Counted from the stretch's first letter, positions 17,270 through 26,613 are shown. The stretch is DNA of 64,000 nucleotides from Arthrobacter sp. AL12 (GCF_029960645.1 NZ_JASBQY010000017.1:28423-92422), one strand, 5' to 3'. Notes: generated by a model not told the origin, from the sequence alone. A program made the numbers and translations.

Positions 17270-17951
17270 ACCGGACCCAAACTCCGCGGATTCCAGCGCC
17301 AACCAGGACGACGCCGTCTGGCTGGACCTGGTCGCGAGGCTGGAAGGCAGGGACACGGCGGCGGCCGCCCGCCCCGTGACACCGGAAAATCCGGAAGCCC
17401 GGGACGGCCTTGCAGGCCCGGACGCCCGGGAAGGCCACGGTGCCGCGGCCCGCGCGGAGGACCCCGAGGTACCGGACGCACCCGCCTCGGACGCTGCGCC
17501 CGCCGCGGACACCGCCGGCTCCGCCCCGCGGCCTTTCAGCGATTTCGACCCGCTGGGGCTTTCCAACGGGGTGCCGATGGAGCTTTCCGCCGAGGAGCGG
17601 CAGGCGCAGCTCCACGCGGACGGCGGCCCCCTGGCCGGCGCCGCCGCCGATCGCCCCGGGGCTGCCTCCGGGCCGCGGGACTACGAGGGCGCGGAGGACG
17701 ACCCGCTGGGCCCGGGCGAGTTCGTGCCGGAGGAACCGCCCAGCCTCGCCGGAACCGACCCGCTGACGATGCTGGCCTGGCTGGGGGCCGTAGGCGGCCC
17801 CGTGGCACTCCTGATCGCCGCGATGTTCTGGCGCTCCGCCCCGCTGATGGCCATCCTGGGAATGGTGGCAGCCTTCGCGGCGTCGGTGGTCTTCCTGATC
17901 ATGAAGCTGCCGGGCGAAAAGGACGAACACGACGACGGCGCACGCATCTAG
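17262..17951 (+). CDS. Acidic two-helix membrane protein, unknown function
   Basis: A 229-residue protein I do not recognise. Seen: a short N-terminal motif DDAVWLDLVARLEG, a long acidic Pro/Ala-rich region (to about residue 155) with FDPLGLSNGVPMELSAEERQ, then two transmembrane helices near the C-terminus (LAWLGAVGGPVALLIAAMFW and MAILGMVAAFAASVVFLI). The ATG start has AAAAGGA upstream and overlaps the esterase by 8 bp. The soluble part is probably disordered. It may be a membrane-tethered partner of the esterases, from operon context only. Confidence 0.7.
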   Translation: MTRPDPNSADSSANQDDAVWLDLVARLEGRDTAAAARPVTPENPEARDGLAGPDAREGHGAAARAEDPEVPDAPASDAAPAADTAGSAPRPFSDFDPLGLSNGVPMELSAEERQAQLHADGGPLAGAAADRPGAASGPRDYEGAEDDPLGPGEFVPEEPPSLAGTDPLTMLAWLGAVGGPVALLIAAMFWRSAPLMAILGMVAAFAASVVFLIMKLPGEKDEHDDGARI

Positions 17952-17998
17952 CTGAGCTCGTACGCCCGATCCGGGCGTGCGCCTCCGGCCGTGGCCGG

Positions 17999-19090
17999 CT
18001 AGCTGTGCATGCGGCTGCTGACCCGGGACAGGTCCGCGGCACCGATCAGGCCCGCATTCGGGCCCAGGGCCGCGAGCTCGATGTCCGCCGCGGGCCGGAA
18101 CCCGCGGCCGGTCAGGTTCCGGGCGAAGGCCGTCCGGGCCGGGCCAACCAGCAGTTCGCCGGCGTCGCAGAGTCCGCCGCCAATCACAAACTTGCCCGGA
18201 TCCAGCGCGGCGGCGAGGTTGGCGAGGCCCAAACCCAGCCACTCCCCGACCTCCTCCAGCAGCTCCCGGGAAGTCTGGTCACCGGCCTTGGCCAGTTCGG
18301 TGACAATCACGCCGGTGATGCGCTCCGCGTGGCCGTCCACCGCTTTGAGCAGCTCCTGGGCCACCGGGGAATTGGCGGCGGCGAGTTCCCTGGCTTCCCG
18401 GCCGAGTGCATTGCCGGACGCGTACTGCTCCCAGCAGCCCCGGTTGCCGCACTCGCAGCGGTGGCCGCCGGGCATGATGATCTGGTGGCCGAACTCACCA
18501 GCCACGCCGAAGCGCCCCCGTTCCAGCCGGCCGTCCATCACCATGGCACCGCCGATCCCGGTGCCGAGGGTGATGCAGACCAGGCGGTTCTGGCCTTGCC
18601 CGGCCCCGAAACGCCACTCCGCCCAGCCGGCCGCATCGGCGTCGTTGGTCAGCAGCACGGGACGACGGAGCAGCCGCTGCAGGTTGTCCCGGAGGGGCTC
18701 GTTGCGCCACGCAAGATGGGGGCTGAACAGCACGGTCCCGCCGTCGAGGTCCATCCAACCGGCCGCACCGATCCCGACCGACCAGATCCGGTGGCCTTCG
18801 CCCAGTTCCTCCACCAGCTCCACGATCACCTGTTCCACCGCACGGGGGTCGTTGCCGGGAGTGGACCGCTTGGCCTGGGCGAGGATCCTGCCCTCCGCAT
18901 CGACCACACCGGCCGCCACCTTGGTGCCGCCAATGTCCACGCCGATGGCGAGGCCTTTCCGGCCCAGCCGCAGGTGCTCACGGAAGCCCTGGCCGGCCGG
19001 TCCGGCGGCTGCGCCCGCGAGCGTCCTGCGCCGCCAGGCGGCCGTCCTGCGGTACGGGCCGGGCTGCTGCCCGGATGTAGGTGTGTGCAT
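17999..19090 (-). CDS. ROK-family glucokinase
   Basis: A 363-residue cytosolic sugar kinase. Seen: the phosphate-binding GVDIGGTKVAAGVVD, a LTNDADAAGWAE active-site segment, LGTGIGGAMVMDG, and the ROK zinc motif CECGNRGCWEQYASG with EFGHQ upstream of it. These favour glucokinase over the ROK repressors, since no N-terminal helix-turn-helix is present. About 45 residues precede the conserved core; the distal ATG is nevertheless preceded by a good AAGGAAC, so I keep it. Convergent with the membrane protein gene and divergent from the acyl-CoA ligase. Confidence 0.88.
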   Translation of the reverse strand: MHTPTSGQQPGPYRRTAAWRRRTLAGAAAGPAGQGFREHLRLGRKGLAIGVDIGGTKVAAGVVDAEGRILAQAKRSTPGNDPRAVEQVIVELVEELGEGHRIWSVGIGAAGWMDLDGGTVLFSPHLAWRNEPLRDNLQRLLRRPVLLTNDADAAGWAEWRFGAGQGQNRLVCITLGTGIGGAMVMDGRLERGRFGVAGEFGHQIIMPGGHRCECGNRGCWEQYASGNALGREARELAAANSPVAQELLKAVDGHAERITGVIVTELAKAGDQTSRELLEEVGEWLGLGLANLAAALDPGKFVIGGGLCDAGELLVGPARTAFARNLTGRGFRPAADIELAALGPNAGLIGAADLSRVSSRMHS

Positions 19091-19272
19091 GGTTCCTTAT
19101 CCTATTCGGCGGAACGGCCGGGCAGAGGCCGCATCACCGCGGCGGCCGCAACGAGGGGGTCACCAAACCGTAAGGTTACTCGCCAGTAGGTGTGGTGGAA
19201 CACACATGCCTTCGACCGCATACTAGTGTTAGTCGTACCCCTCGCGGGTCCATGGATATCAAAGGAGCTAAC

Positions 19273-21093
19273 GTGCGAGAAATCAGTGTCCCGCCCCTGG
19301 TCACAGTCCCCCCGGAAATGAACGTCACCGACCTGGTCCTCCGCCAGGCCGCGAAGGCGTCCAACCCGGCCTTGTTCTCCCGCCTGGACACGGCCGGACA
19401 ATGGCAGGACATCCGGGCCACCGATTTCCTGGCGGATGTCTCGGTGCTCGCCAAAGGCCTGATGGCCAGCGGCGTGGGCGCGGGCGACCGTGTCGGCATC
19501 ATGTCCCGCACCCGGTACGAGTGGGCCCTCATCGACTTCGCCATATGGTTCGCCGGTGCCGTCTCCGTGCCGATCTATGAGACCTCATCCCCTTCCCAGG
19601 TCGCCTGGAACCTCGGCGATTCCGGCGCCGTCGCCGCATTCGGCGAATCCGCCCACCATGAGAATGTCATCCGGCAGGCCGCCACCTCCGAAGGACTCAC
19701 CGCGCTGGCCCACGTCTGGCAGCTCGAAGGAACCGGCCTGGACGAGGTCCGCGCCGCCGGCGCGGCGGTCAGCGATGAGGAACTGGAGGCGCGGCGCGCC
19801 TTGGCCTCCCTCGGCGACCTCGCCACCATCATCTACACCTCGGGGACCACCGGCCGGCCCAAGGGCTGCGAGCTGACCCACGGCAACTTCGTGGAACTCT
19901 CCGAAAACGCGCTTGCCACCTCGCTGAACAAGATCGTCCACGAGCACGCCCGGACCATCATGTTCCTGCCCCTGGCCCACGTGTTCGCACGCTTTATCTC
20001 GGTGCTCGCGGTCGCCGCCGGCGTCACAGTGGCGCACACACCGGACATCAAGAACCTCCTGCCGGACCTGCAGAGCTACAAGCCGACCTTCATCCTCGCG
20101 GTGCCGCGGGTCTTCGAGAAGGTCTACAACTCGGCGCTGACCAAGGCAGAGGACGGCGGCAAGGGCGCCATCTTCCACCGCGCGGCGGACACCGCCATCG
20201 AGTTCTCCCGCGCCCGCCAGGCCGGCAAGATCGGCCTGGGCCTCAAGCTCAAGCACACCCTCTTCGACAAGCTCGTCTACAGCAAGCTCCGCGCGGCCAT
20301 GGGCGGCGAGGTGGCCCACGCCGTCTCCGGCGGCGGCCCGCTGGGCGAGCGGCTGGGCCACTTCTTCCAGGGCATCGGCATGCAGATCCTGGAAGGCTAC
20401 GGGCTCACCGAGACCACGGCGCCCGTCACCGTGAACACACCGGATCGGATCATGATCGGCACCGTCGGGGCCCCGATTCCAGGCAATGCCGTGAAGATCG
20501 CCGACGACGGCGAGATCCTCGCCAAGGGCGTGTGCGTCATGCGCGGGTACTACAAGCGTGAGGACCTTTCCGCCGAGTCCTTCGTCGATGGCTGGTTCCG
20601 GACCGGCGACATCGGACAACTCGATGAGCAGGGCTTCCTGACCATCACCGGGCGCAAAAAGGAAATCATCGTCACGGCCAGCGGCAAGAACGTCGTGCCG
20701 GCCCTTCTGGAGGACCAGATCCGTGCCGACGCGCTGGTCTCCCAGGTGCTGGTGGTCGGTGACAACCGCCCTTTCATCGGCGCGCTGGTCACCCTCGACG
20801 AGGAGGCCCTGCCCGGCTGGCTGCACCGCCACGGGCTGCCCGCCTCCACGACCCTTGCCGAGGCCACCGACAACCCGGTGGTCAAGGCAGCGGTGCAGGA
20901 ACTCATCAACGGTGCCAACCAGTCGGTGTCCCAGGCCGAGGCCATCAAGTCATTCCGGATCGTGCCGGCCGACTTCACCGAGGCCTCCGGGCACCTCACG
21001 CCCTCGATGAAGGTCAAGCGGGCCCAGGTGATGAAGGACTTCGAGAACGTCATCGAGGAAATGTACGGCGCCCCGCGCCCCGACCAGGTCTAA
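19273..21093 (+). CDS. Long-chain fatty acid-CoA ligase (FadD15-like)
   Basis: A 606-residue AMP-forming ligase that activates fatty acids with ATP and CoA. Seen: the P-loop YTSGTTGRPKG, FLPLAHVFARF, the EGYGLTETTAP adenylate motif, GWFRTGDIGQLDEQGFLTITGRKKEII and a C-terminal lysine-bearing LTPSMKVKR. The GTG start directly follows AAAGGAGCTAAC; the open frame extends 27 codons upstream without such a site. It resembles Rv2187 (fadD15) in family and relative position. Confidence 0.92.
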   Translation: MREISVPPLVTVPPEMNVTDLVLRQAAKASNPALFSRLDTAGQWQDIRATDFLADVSVLAKGLMASGVGAGDRVGIMSRTRYEWALIDFAIWFAGAVSVPIYETSSPSQVAWNLGDSGAVAAFGESAHHENVIRQAATSEGLTALAHVWQLEGTGLDEVRAAGAAVSDEELEARRALASLGDLATIIYTSGTTGRPKGCELTHGNFVELSENALATSLNKIVHEHARTIMFLPLAHVFARFISVLAVAAGVTVAHTPDIKNLLPDLQSYKPTFILAVPRVFEKVYNSALTKAEDGGKGAIFHRAADTAIEFSRARQAGKIGLGLKLKHTLFDKLVYSKLRAAMGGEVAHAVSGGGPLGERLGHFFQGIGMQILEGYGLTETTAPVTVNTPDRIMIGTVGAPIPGNAVKIADDGEILAKGVCVMRGYYKREDLSAESFVDGWFRTGDIGQLDEQGFLTITGRKKEIIVTASGKNVVPALLEDQIRADALVSQVLVVGDNRPFIGALVTLDEEALPGWLHRHGLPASTTLAEATDNPVVKAAVQELINGANQSVSQAEAIKSFRIVPADFTEASGHLTPSMKVKRAQVMKDFENVIEEMYGAPRPDQV

Positions 21094-21103
21094 GCGGCGC
21101 GCC

Positions 21104-21198
21104 AAAGCAACGCAGCGCCAGATACCGCCCCAAAACAACGCGGGGTCAGATACCGCCCGTCAGCGGCTGGCTGATGGGCCGGGTCTGACCCCGCGTTG
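21104..21198. repeat. REP-like hairpin with CAACGCGGGGTCA ends plus a degenerate direct copy
   Basis: A 15-bp perfect stem (21136-21150 with 21184-21198) caps a loop that itself folds (GCCCGTCAGC with GCTGATGGGC). Directly before it, 21104-21130 is a degenerate direct copy of 21132-21158 (23 of 27 bases identical). The same outer stem recurs at 25923-25987. It lies in a convergent gap and may act as a terminator, but the recurrence suggests a dispersed repeat family. Confidence 0.7.
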
Positions 21199-21214
21199 CT
21201 TTGAGTTTGTTTAT

Positions 21215-21258
21215 GAAGAAGGGTCCTTCCAGCCTCTCGGCCGGAAGGACCCTTCTTC
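21215..21258. terminator. Bidirectional terminator between fadD15-like gene and pyc
   Basis: A perfect 16-bp stem (GAAGAAGGGTCCTTCC with its complement) and 12-base loop between two convergent genes. T/A-rich bases lie on both flanks. Confidence 0.75.
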
Positions 21259-21296
21259 ATTGTTGTGCGGTTGTGTTGTGCGGTGGTGCGTGGCCG

Positions 21297-24200
21297 CTAT
21301 TCGACGACGAGCAGCAGGTCTCCGCCCTGGACCTGTTCGATCGCGCCCACGGCGAGTCGCGAGACCTTGCCGGCGACCGGCGTCGTAATGGACGCTTCCA
21401 TCTTCATGGCCTCGATCGTGGCGACGGTGTCGCCGGCCTTGACCTCGTCGCCGGACTTGACGGTCAGGGTGACGGCGCCGGCGAACGGTGCGGCCACCTG
21501 GCCGGGCTGGGAGGTGTCGGCGCGTTCGGCGGCCTTGACGTTGCTGACTACGGAACGGTCGCGGACCACCACCGGGCGGGACTGTCCGTTGAGCGTGCAC
21601 ATCACGGTGCGCATGCCCTTCTCGTCCGGTTCGGAAACCGCTTCGAGCGAGGCGATCAGGCGGACGCCCTTCTCCAGCTCGATCTCGTGCTCTGCGCCGC
21701 GCTGCAGCCCAAAGAGGTAGTCGCGGGTGTCCAGCACCGATAGGTTGCCGTAGGACTCCACACTCTTCTGGTAGTCCTTGGTGGGACCGGCGAAGAGCAG
21801 CCGGTTCAGGGTCTGCTGCACGGTCTTGGAATCGGACTTCAGGGCGGCGCTGTCCTCGGCGCTGAGCTCCACGTCGCGGACCTTGACGGTACGGCCCTGC
21901 ATCGCCTTGGTGCGGAACGGTTCCGGCCAGCCGCCGGGAGGATCGCCCAGTTCACCGGAGAGGAAGCCGATCACGGAATCCGGGATGTCGTACTTCTGCG
22001 GGTTCTCGTTGAAGTCCGCCGGGTCGGCGTTGAGTCCCACGAGGTGCAGGGCCAGGTCGCCGACGACCTTGGAGGAGGGTGTGACCTTCACCAGCCGGCC
22101 GAGGATCCGGTCCGCCGCGGTGTACATGTCCTCGATGGCCTCGAACCGCTCCCCCAGGCCCAGCGCGATTGCCTGCTGGCGCAGGTTGGAGAGCTGGCCG
22201 CCGGGGATCTCGTGCTGGTAGACCCGGCCGGTGGGGCCGGGAAGGCCGGATTCGAACGGTGCGTAGACGCGGCGGACGGCCTCCCAGTACGGTTCCAGCG
22301 CGCACACGTTCGCCAGACTCAGCCCGGTGTCCCGCGGCGTGTGGGCCAGGGCTGCCACCAGCGCGGATGCCGAGGGCTGGCTGGTGGTGCCCGCGAGCGA
22401 GGCGGAGGCCACGTCCACGGCGTCCACTCCGGCGTCGACCGCTGCCAGCAGCGTGGCCAGCTGGCCGCCGGCGGTGTCGTGCGTGTGCAGGTGGACCGGC
22501 AGGTCGAAGCGTTCGCGCAGGGCACTCACGAGACGGGCAGCGGCGGCGGGACGCAGGAGACCCGCCATGTCCTTGATCGCCAGGATGTGCGCGCCGGCGT
22601 CGACGATCTTCTGGGCCAACTCCAGGTAGTAGTCCAGGGTGTAGAGCGTCTCGTCCGGGTCCAACATGTCAGCGGTGTAGCAGAGGGCAACCTCCGCGAC
22701 GGCCGTCCCGGTGTCGCGGACGGCGCGGATGGCCGGGGCCATCTGGTTGACATCGTTGAGCGCGTCGAAGATGCGGAAGATGTCGACGCCGGTCGCGGCG
22801 GCCTCGTTGACAAAGGCCACCGTCACCTCTTCCGGGTACGGGGTGTAGCCGACCGTGTTGCGGCCGCGGAGGAGCATCTGCAGACAGACGTTCGGCAGCG
22901 TCTTGCGCAGCGCCGCGAGCCGGTCCCAGGGATCCTCGCCGAGGAAGCGCAGCGCGACGTCGTAGGTGGCGCCGCCCCAGGCCTCGACGGAGAGCAGTTC
23001 AGGGAGGAGCTTGGAAACGGCCGGGCCGGCTGCCACGAGGTCGCGGGTGCGGACCCGGGTGGCGAGCAGGGACTGGTGGGCGTCGCGGAACGTGGTGTCC
23101 GTGACGGCGACGGCGTTCTGCGCGCGCAGGGCCTTCGCGAAGCCTTCCGGGCCCAGCTCCAGCAGCCGCTGGCGGGAGCCCTGCGCGGCGGCGGCGTCGT
23201 CCAGCGCCGGGAGCTTGGCGGCGGGATCGCTGTGGACCGTGAGCTCGCCGTTGGGCTTGTTCACCGTGACCTCCGCGAGCCAGGTCAGCAGCTTCGTGCC
23301 GCGGTCCGCGGAGACCCGGGCCTTGAGCAGTTCCGGGCGTTCGTCAATGAAGGAGGTGGCCACGTTGCCGGCGATGAAGTCGGCGTCGTCCAGGACAGCC
23401 TGCAGGAATGAGATGTTGGTGGAGACGCCGCGGATGCGGAACTCGGCGAGGGCCCGGCGGGCCCGGGCCACAGCGGCCGGGTAATCACGGCCGCGGCAGG
23501 TCAGCTTGACCAGCATCGAGTCGAAGTGCGGGCTGATCTCGGCACCGGAGTAGACGGTGCCGCCGTCGAGCCGGACGCCGGCACCTCCGGCCGACCGGTA
23601 GCCGGTGATCTTGCCGACGTCGGGCCGGAAGCCGTTGGCCGGATCCTCCGTGGTGATGCGGCACTGCAGGGCGGCGCCTCTGAGTTTGACGGTCTCCTGG
23701 GAAAGGCCCAGGTCCGCGAGGGTCTCGCCGGCGGCGATGCGCAGCTGTGCCTGGACGAGGTCGACGTCGGTGACTTCCTCGGTGACGGTGTGCTCGACCT
23801 GGATCCGCGGGTTCATTTCGATGAAGACGTGCTGGCCGGCCCGCTCCCCCACGGTGTCGACGAGGAATTCCACGGTGCCAGCGTTGACGTAGTTCAGCGC
23901 CTTGGCGAACTTCACGGCGTCGCGGTAAAGCGCCTGCCGGATCCCTTCGTCGAGGTTCGGCGCCGGGGCGATCTCAATGACCTTCTGGTGGCGGCGCTGG
24001 ATGGAGCAGTCGCGCTCGAAGAGGTGCATGACGTTGCCCTCCGCATCGGCCAGGATCTGGACCTCGATGTGGCGGGGGCGCAGCACGGCCTGCTCCAGGA
24101 ACATGGTCGGGTCGCCGAACGCCGCGTCGGCTTCGCGCATGGCTGCCTGCAGTGCTTCGGGCAGGGCGTCGCGGGATTCGACGCGGCGCATGCCGCGCCC

Positions 24201-24692
24201 TCCGCCGCCTGCGACGGCCTTGGCGAAGATGGGGAAGCCGATCTCGTCGGCGGCAGCGATGAGTTCGTCCAGGTCCTTGGAGGGCTGGCTGGACTTCAGG
24301 ACCGGGACGCCGGCCTTGCGGGCCGCCTCGAGGGCGGCGACCTTGTTGCCGGCGAGTTCGAGGACCTCGGCGGGCGGCCCCACGAAGGTGATGCCGGCCG
24401 CGGCCGCGGCGCGGGCCAGGCGCGGGTTTTCGGACAGGAAGCCGTAGCCGGGATAGATGGCGTCGGCCCCGGATTCCCTGGCCACGCGCACCACTTCGTC
24501 GACGTCGAGGTAGGCCCGGACAGGGTGGCCCTCCTCACCGATCAGATAGGCCTCATCGGCCTTCTGGCGGTGGATGGAGTTGCGGTCCTCGTTCGGGAAG
24601 ACGGCTACAGTTTTGGCACCGAGTTCGTAGCCGGCGCGGAAGGCACGGATCGCGATTTCGCCGCGGTTGGCCACCAGAATCTTCGAAAACAT
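21297..24692 (-). CDS. pyc: Pyruvate carboxylase
   Basis: A 1,131-residue biotin enzyme converting pyruvate, bicarbonate and ATP to oxaloacetate (anaplerosis). Seen in order: biotin carboxylase domain starting ILVANRGEIAIRAFRA with the ATP-grasp Gly-rich GGGGRGMR; carboxyltransferase domain with FRDAHQSLLATRVRT and the metal-site segment VHLHTHDTAGG; the PC-type tetramerisation region; and a C-terminal biotinyl domain with AMKM, biotin-accepting Lys1097. Full length and single-chain. The ATG start has GGAGAAGT. The upstream gap to parA carries a CRP-like palindrome (24769-24784). Confidence 0.96.
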   Translation of the reverse strand: MFSKILVANRGEIAIRAFRAGYELGAKTVAVFPNEDRNSIHRQKADEAYLIGEEGHPVRAYLDVDEVVRVARESGADAIYPGYGFLSENPRLARAAAAAGITFVGPPAEVLELAGNKVAALEAARKAGVPVLKSSQPSKDLDELIAAADEIGFPIFAKAVAGGGGRGMRRVESRDALPEALQAAMREADAAFGDPTMFLEQAVLRPRHIEVQILADAEGNVMHLFERDCSIQRRHQKVIEIAPAPNLDEGIRQALYRDAVKFAKALNYVNAGTVEFLVDTVGERAGQHVFIEMNPRIQVEHTVTEEVTDVDLVQAQLRIAAGETLADLGLSQETVKLRGAALQCRITTEDPANGFRPDVGKITGYRSAGGAGVRLDGGTVYSGAEISPHFDSMLVKLTCRGRDYPAAVARARRALAEFRIRGVSTNISFLQAVLDDADFIAGNVATSFIDERPELLKARVSADRGTKLLTWLAEVTVNKPNGELTVHSDPAAKLPALDDAAAAQGSRQRLLELGPEGFAKALRAQNAVAVTDTTFRDAHQSLLATRVRTRDLVAAGPAVSKLLPELLSVEAWGGATYDVALRFLGEDPWDRLAALRKTLPNVCLQMLLRGRNTVGYTPYPEEVTVAFVNEAAATGVDIFRIFDALNDVNQMAPAIRAVRDTGTAVAEVALCYTADMLDPDETLYTLDYYLELAQKIVDAGAHILAIKDMAGLLRPAAAARLVSALRERFDLPVHLHTHDTAGGQLATLLAAVDAGVDAVDVASASLAGTTSQPSASALVAALAHTPRDTGLSLANVCALEPYWEAVRRVYAPFESGLPGPTGRVYQHEIPGGQLSNLRQQAIALGLGERFEAIEDMYTAADRILGRLVKVTPSSKVVGDLALHLVGLNADPADFNENPQKYDIPDSVIGFLSGELGDPPGGWPEPFRTKAMQGRTVKVRDVELSAEDSAALKSDSKTVQQTLNRLLFAGPTKDYQKSVESYGNLSVLDTRDYLFGLQRGAEHEIELEKGVRLIASLEAVSEPDEKGMRTVMCTLNGQSRPVVVRDRSVVSNVKAAERADTSQPGQVAAPFAGAVTLTVKSGDEVKAGDTVATIEAMKMEASITTPVAGKVSRLAVGAIEQVQGGDLLLVVE

Positions 24693-24768
24693 ACTTCTCC
24701 TGCATCATCGCGGGTGTATCGGTAATTGGTCACAGTGTCTAGGACCTGCACGGACAAACACAAATCAT

Positions 24769-24784
24769 TGTGTCGACCGTCACA
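24769..24784. promoter_or_regulatory. CRP/GlxR-like operator upstream of pyc
   Basis: TGTGT-N6-TCACA matches the TGTGA-N6-TCACA consensus of the actinobacterial CRP/GlxR family at 9 of 10 positions. It lies 77 bp upstream of the pyc start, in the 350-bp gap (24693-25042) shared with parA. An overlapping A/T-rich inverted repeat, ACACAA-N4-TTGTGT, is next to it. Nothing else in that gap could be identified, although it must hold promoters for both genes. Confidence 0.4.
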
Positions 24785-25042
24785 GCGGCGCGCGTCACGT
24801 ATGCCGGATTAGGCAAAACGCCAGGCAAATACATCAAGCGGGTACATCCCAACGAGGGTCGGATCCCGGCCCCGGTTGAAGCTTATCCATCATCTGCCGC
24901 CCCGGCACCAGATGAGGCTGGCTTAGGCGGGGCGGCAACATATGATGGGGAGGTGGGTGGCGCATGCTCGCCCCGGCTCCGGAGAACGCAGGAGCCGGCA
25001 GGACCCCGTCCCGGCAACCGGCGTTAGGTATTGGTTTTTCAA

Positions 25043-25894
25043 GTGCAAGTAGTCAGCATCAGCAGCCTCAAAGGCGGTGTCGGCAAGACATCGGTGACCA
25101 CCGGATTGGCGTCCGCGGCATTGGCCGCCGGCATCCCCACCCTCGTCGTCGACCTTGATCCGCACGCGGATGCGAGTACGGCCCTCGGAGTCCGGCCGGG
25201 AGACCAGCTGGACATCGGCCGGATGCTCAAGGCTCCCCGGCGGGCCCGCCTGTCCGAAAACGTTGTCCCTAGCGGCTGGGTGGAGCGCGCTGCCGCCCAA
25301 GGCGCGGCGCGGGCAGGCTCATCGCCGGGCGTTCTGGATGTGGCCGTCGGCTCCGCCTACACCGGCATTTACGACCGGCCGGACCTCGGACGCCGCGACC
25401 TGCGCCGGCTTTCCGCGGTGCTGGCCGGCGCGGAGAAGTACGAGCTGGTCCTCGTGGACTGCCCGCCGTCCCTGAACGGGCTCACCCGGATGGCCTGGTA
25501 CGCCAGCGACAAGGTCACTCTTGTGGCCGAACCCGGGCTCTTCTCGGTGGCGGGAACGGAACGCACCATGCGCGCCATCCAGCTGTTCCGGCAGGAATTC
25601 GCTCCGAACCTCTCTCCGGCCGGCATCGTCGCGAACCGGGTACGCAGCGGATCCGCCGAGCACACCTTCCGGCTCGCCGAGATGGAATCCATGTTCGGCC
25701 GGCTACTGCTGTCACCGCACATCCCGGAGCAGGCCAACTGGCAGCAGATCCAGGGCGCTGCGCACTCCATCCACCACTGGCCCGGTGAGTCGGCCAAGCA
25801 CGCAGCCGCCCTGTTCGACGCCCTGCTGGCCAACCTGCTGGCCGCGGACAGCCGGCCGGCAGCCGCCCGGGTCCGGGACCGCGTGAACCGCTAG
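25043..25894 (+). CDS. ParA-family ATPase without adjacent ParB
   Basis: A 283-residue deviant-Walker ATPase. Seen: the ParA P-loop SLKGGVGKTS (Lys10/Lys15 near the N-terminus), VVDLDPHADAST, and VLVDCPPSLNG as Walker B. No parB-like gene or parS repeats are nearby, so it is an orphan that may position a protein complex rather than segregate DNA. GTG 25043 is chosen because it gives the family's N-terminus; a TTG at 25031 is in frame but AGG is too close to it. Ribosome-site support is weak for either. Confidence 0.8.
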   Translation: MQVVSISSLKGGVGKTSVTTGLASAALAAGIPTLVVDLDPHADASTALGVRPGDQLDIGRMLKAPRRARLSENVVPSGWVERAAAQGAARAGSSPGVLDVAVGSAYTGIYDRPDLGRRDLRRLSAVLAGAEKYELVLVDCPPSLNGLTRMAWYASDKVTLVAEPGLFSVAGTERTMRAIQLFRQEFAPNLSPAGIVANRVRSGSAEHTFRLAEMESMFGRLLLSPHIPEQANWQQIQGAAHSIHHWPGESAKHAAALFDALLANLLAADSRPAAARVRDRVNR

Positions 25895-25922
25895 CCTCAC
25901 CCCCGGAACCCCCAAAGCAAAA

Positions 25923-25987
25923 GCAACGCGGGGTCACTTTGCGCCCGTCCGTCATTCCCGGATGGGCGCAAAGTGACCCCGCGTTGC
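25923..25987. repeat. Second REP-like hairpin (CAACGCGGGGTCA family), likely terminator
   Basis: A perfect 24-bp stem (25923-25946 with 25964-25987) and a 17-base loop, between convergent parA and the MerR-type gene and followed by CTTTT. The outer 14 bp match the element at 21136-21198, as does the inner GCCCGTC/GATGGGC block, but the middle of the stem differs while still pairing. Confidence 0.75.
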
Positions 25988-26016
25988 CTTTTGGGGTGTG
26001 TTGGTGGGGCCGGTGC

Positions 26017-26613
26017 CTAGCCGATCTTTCGGGTGGCCCGGCGCTTGCTGAGTTCGTCGTCCGGGAAGGACTGGACGCCGGCGTGTTCGCTGGGAAGCGC
26101 CGCGAGGCTGCCTTCCACTTCCCGCCAGACCCGGCCGACGGCGATGCCGAAGACGCCCTGTCCGCCCTGGACGAGGTCGATGACCTCGTCGGCCGAGGTG
26201 CACTCGTACACGCTGGCGCCGTCGCTCATCAGGGTGATCTGGGCAAGATCCTCGACGCCGCGCTCCCGGAGGTGCTCGACGGCGGTGCGGATCTGCTGCA
26301 GGGAAACGCCGGTATCAAGGAGCCGCTTGACGACCTTGAGGACCAGGATGTCGCGGAAACCGTAGAGCCGCTGCGAACCGGAACCTGCGGCGCCGCGGAC
26401 GGCGGGCTCGACCAGTCCGGTGCGTGCCCAGTAGTCCAACTGGCGGTAGGTGATGCCCGCTGCCTTGCAGGCCGTCGGGCCGCGGTAACCCGCGTCCTCG
26501 TCCAGAACAGGGAGATCCTCGGTGAACAGCAGACCCTGGGCACCGCTGGCCGGCACGGCTACACCGGCCGTCGAGGGCTGGTTAAGCTCGCCTGCTTCGC
26601 CTTTCGGACTCAC
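26017..26613 (-). CDS. MerR-type regulator (Rv1830-like)
   Basis: A 198-residue transcription factor. Seen: a disordered N-terminus, then a winged-helix MerR domain (GPTACKAAGITYRQLDYWAR, GLVEPAVRGAAGSGSQRLYGFRDILVLKVVKRLLDTGVSLQQIR) and a C-terminal helical domain with VEDLAQITLMSDGASVYEC. It lacks the cysteines of metal sensors. The order with the DUF151 gene, ftsR, garA and gcvH is that of Rv1826-Rv1830 in M. tuberculosis. The GTG start is preceded by AAGGAGGATCC; an ATG six codons upstream has no comparable site. Confidence 0.85.
   Translation of the reverse strand: MSPKGEAGELNQPSTAGVAVPASGAQGLLFTEDLPVLDEDAGYRGPTACKAAGITYRQLDYWARTGLVEPAVRGAAGSGSQRLYGFRDILVLKVVKRLLDTGVSLQQIRTAVEHLRERGVEDLAQITLMSDGASVYECTSADEVIDLVQGGQGVFGIAVGRVWREVEGSLAALPSEHAGVQSFPDDELSKRRATRKIG

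Noticed and set aside
22044..23411. A 455-codon plus-strand frame across pyc
   Set aside because: Antisense to the carboxyltransferase domain of pyruvate carboxylase; composition is that of a shadow frame.
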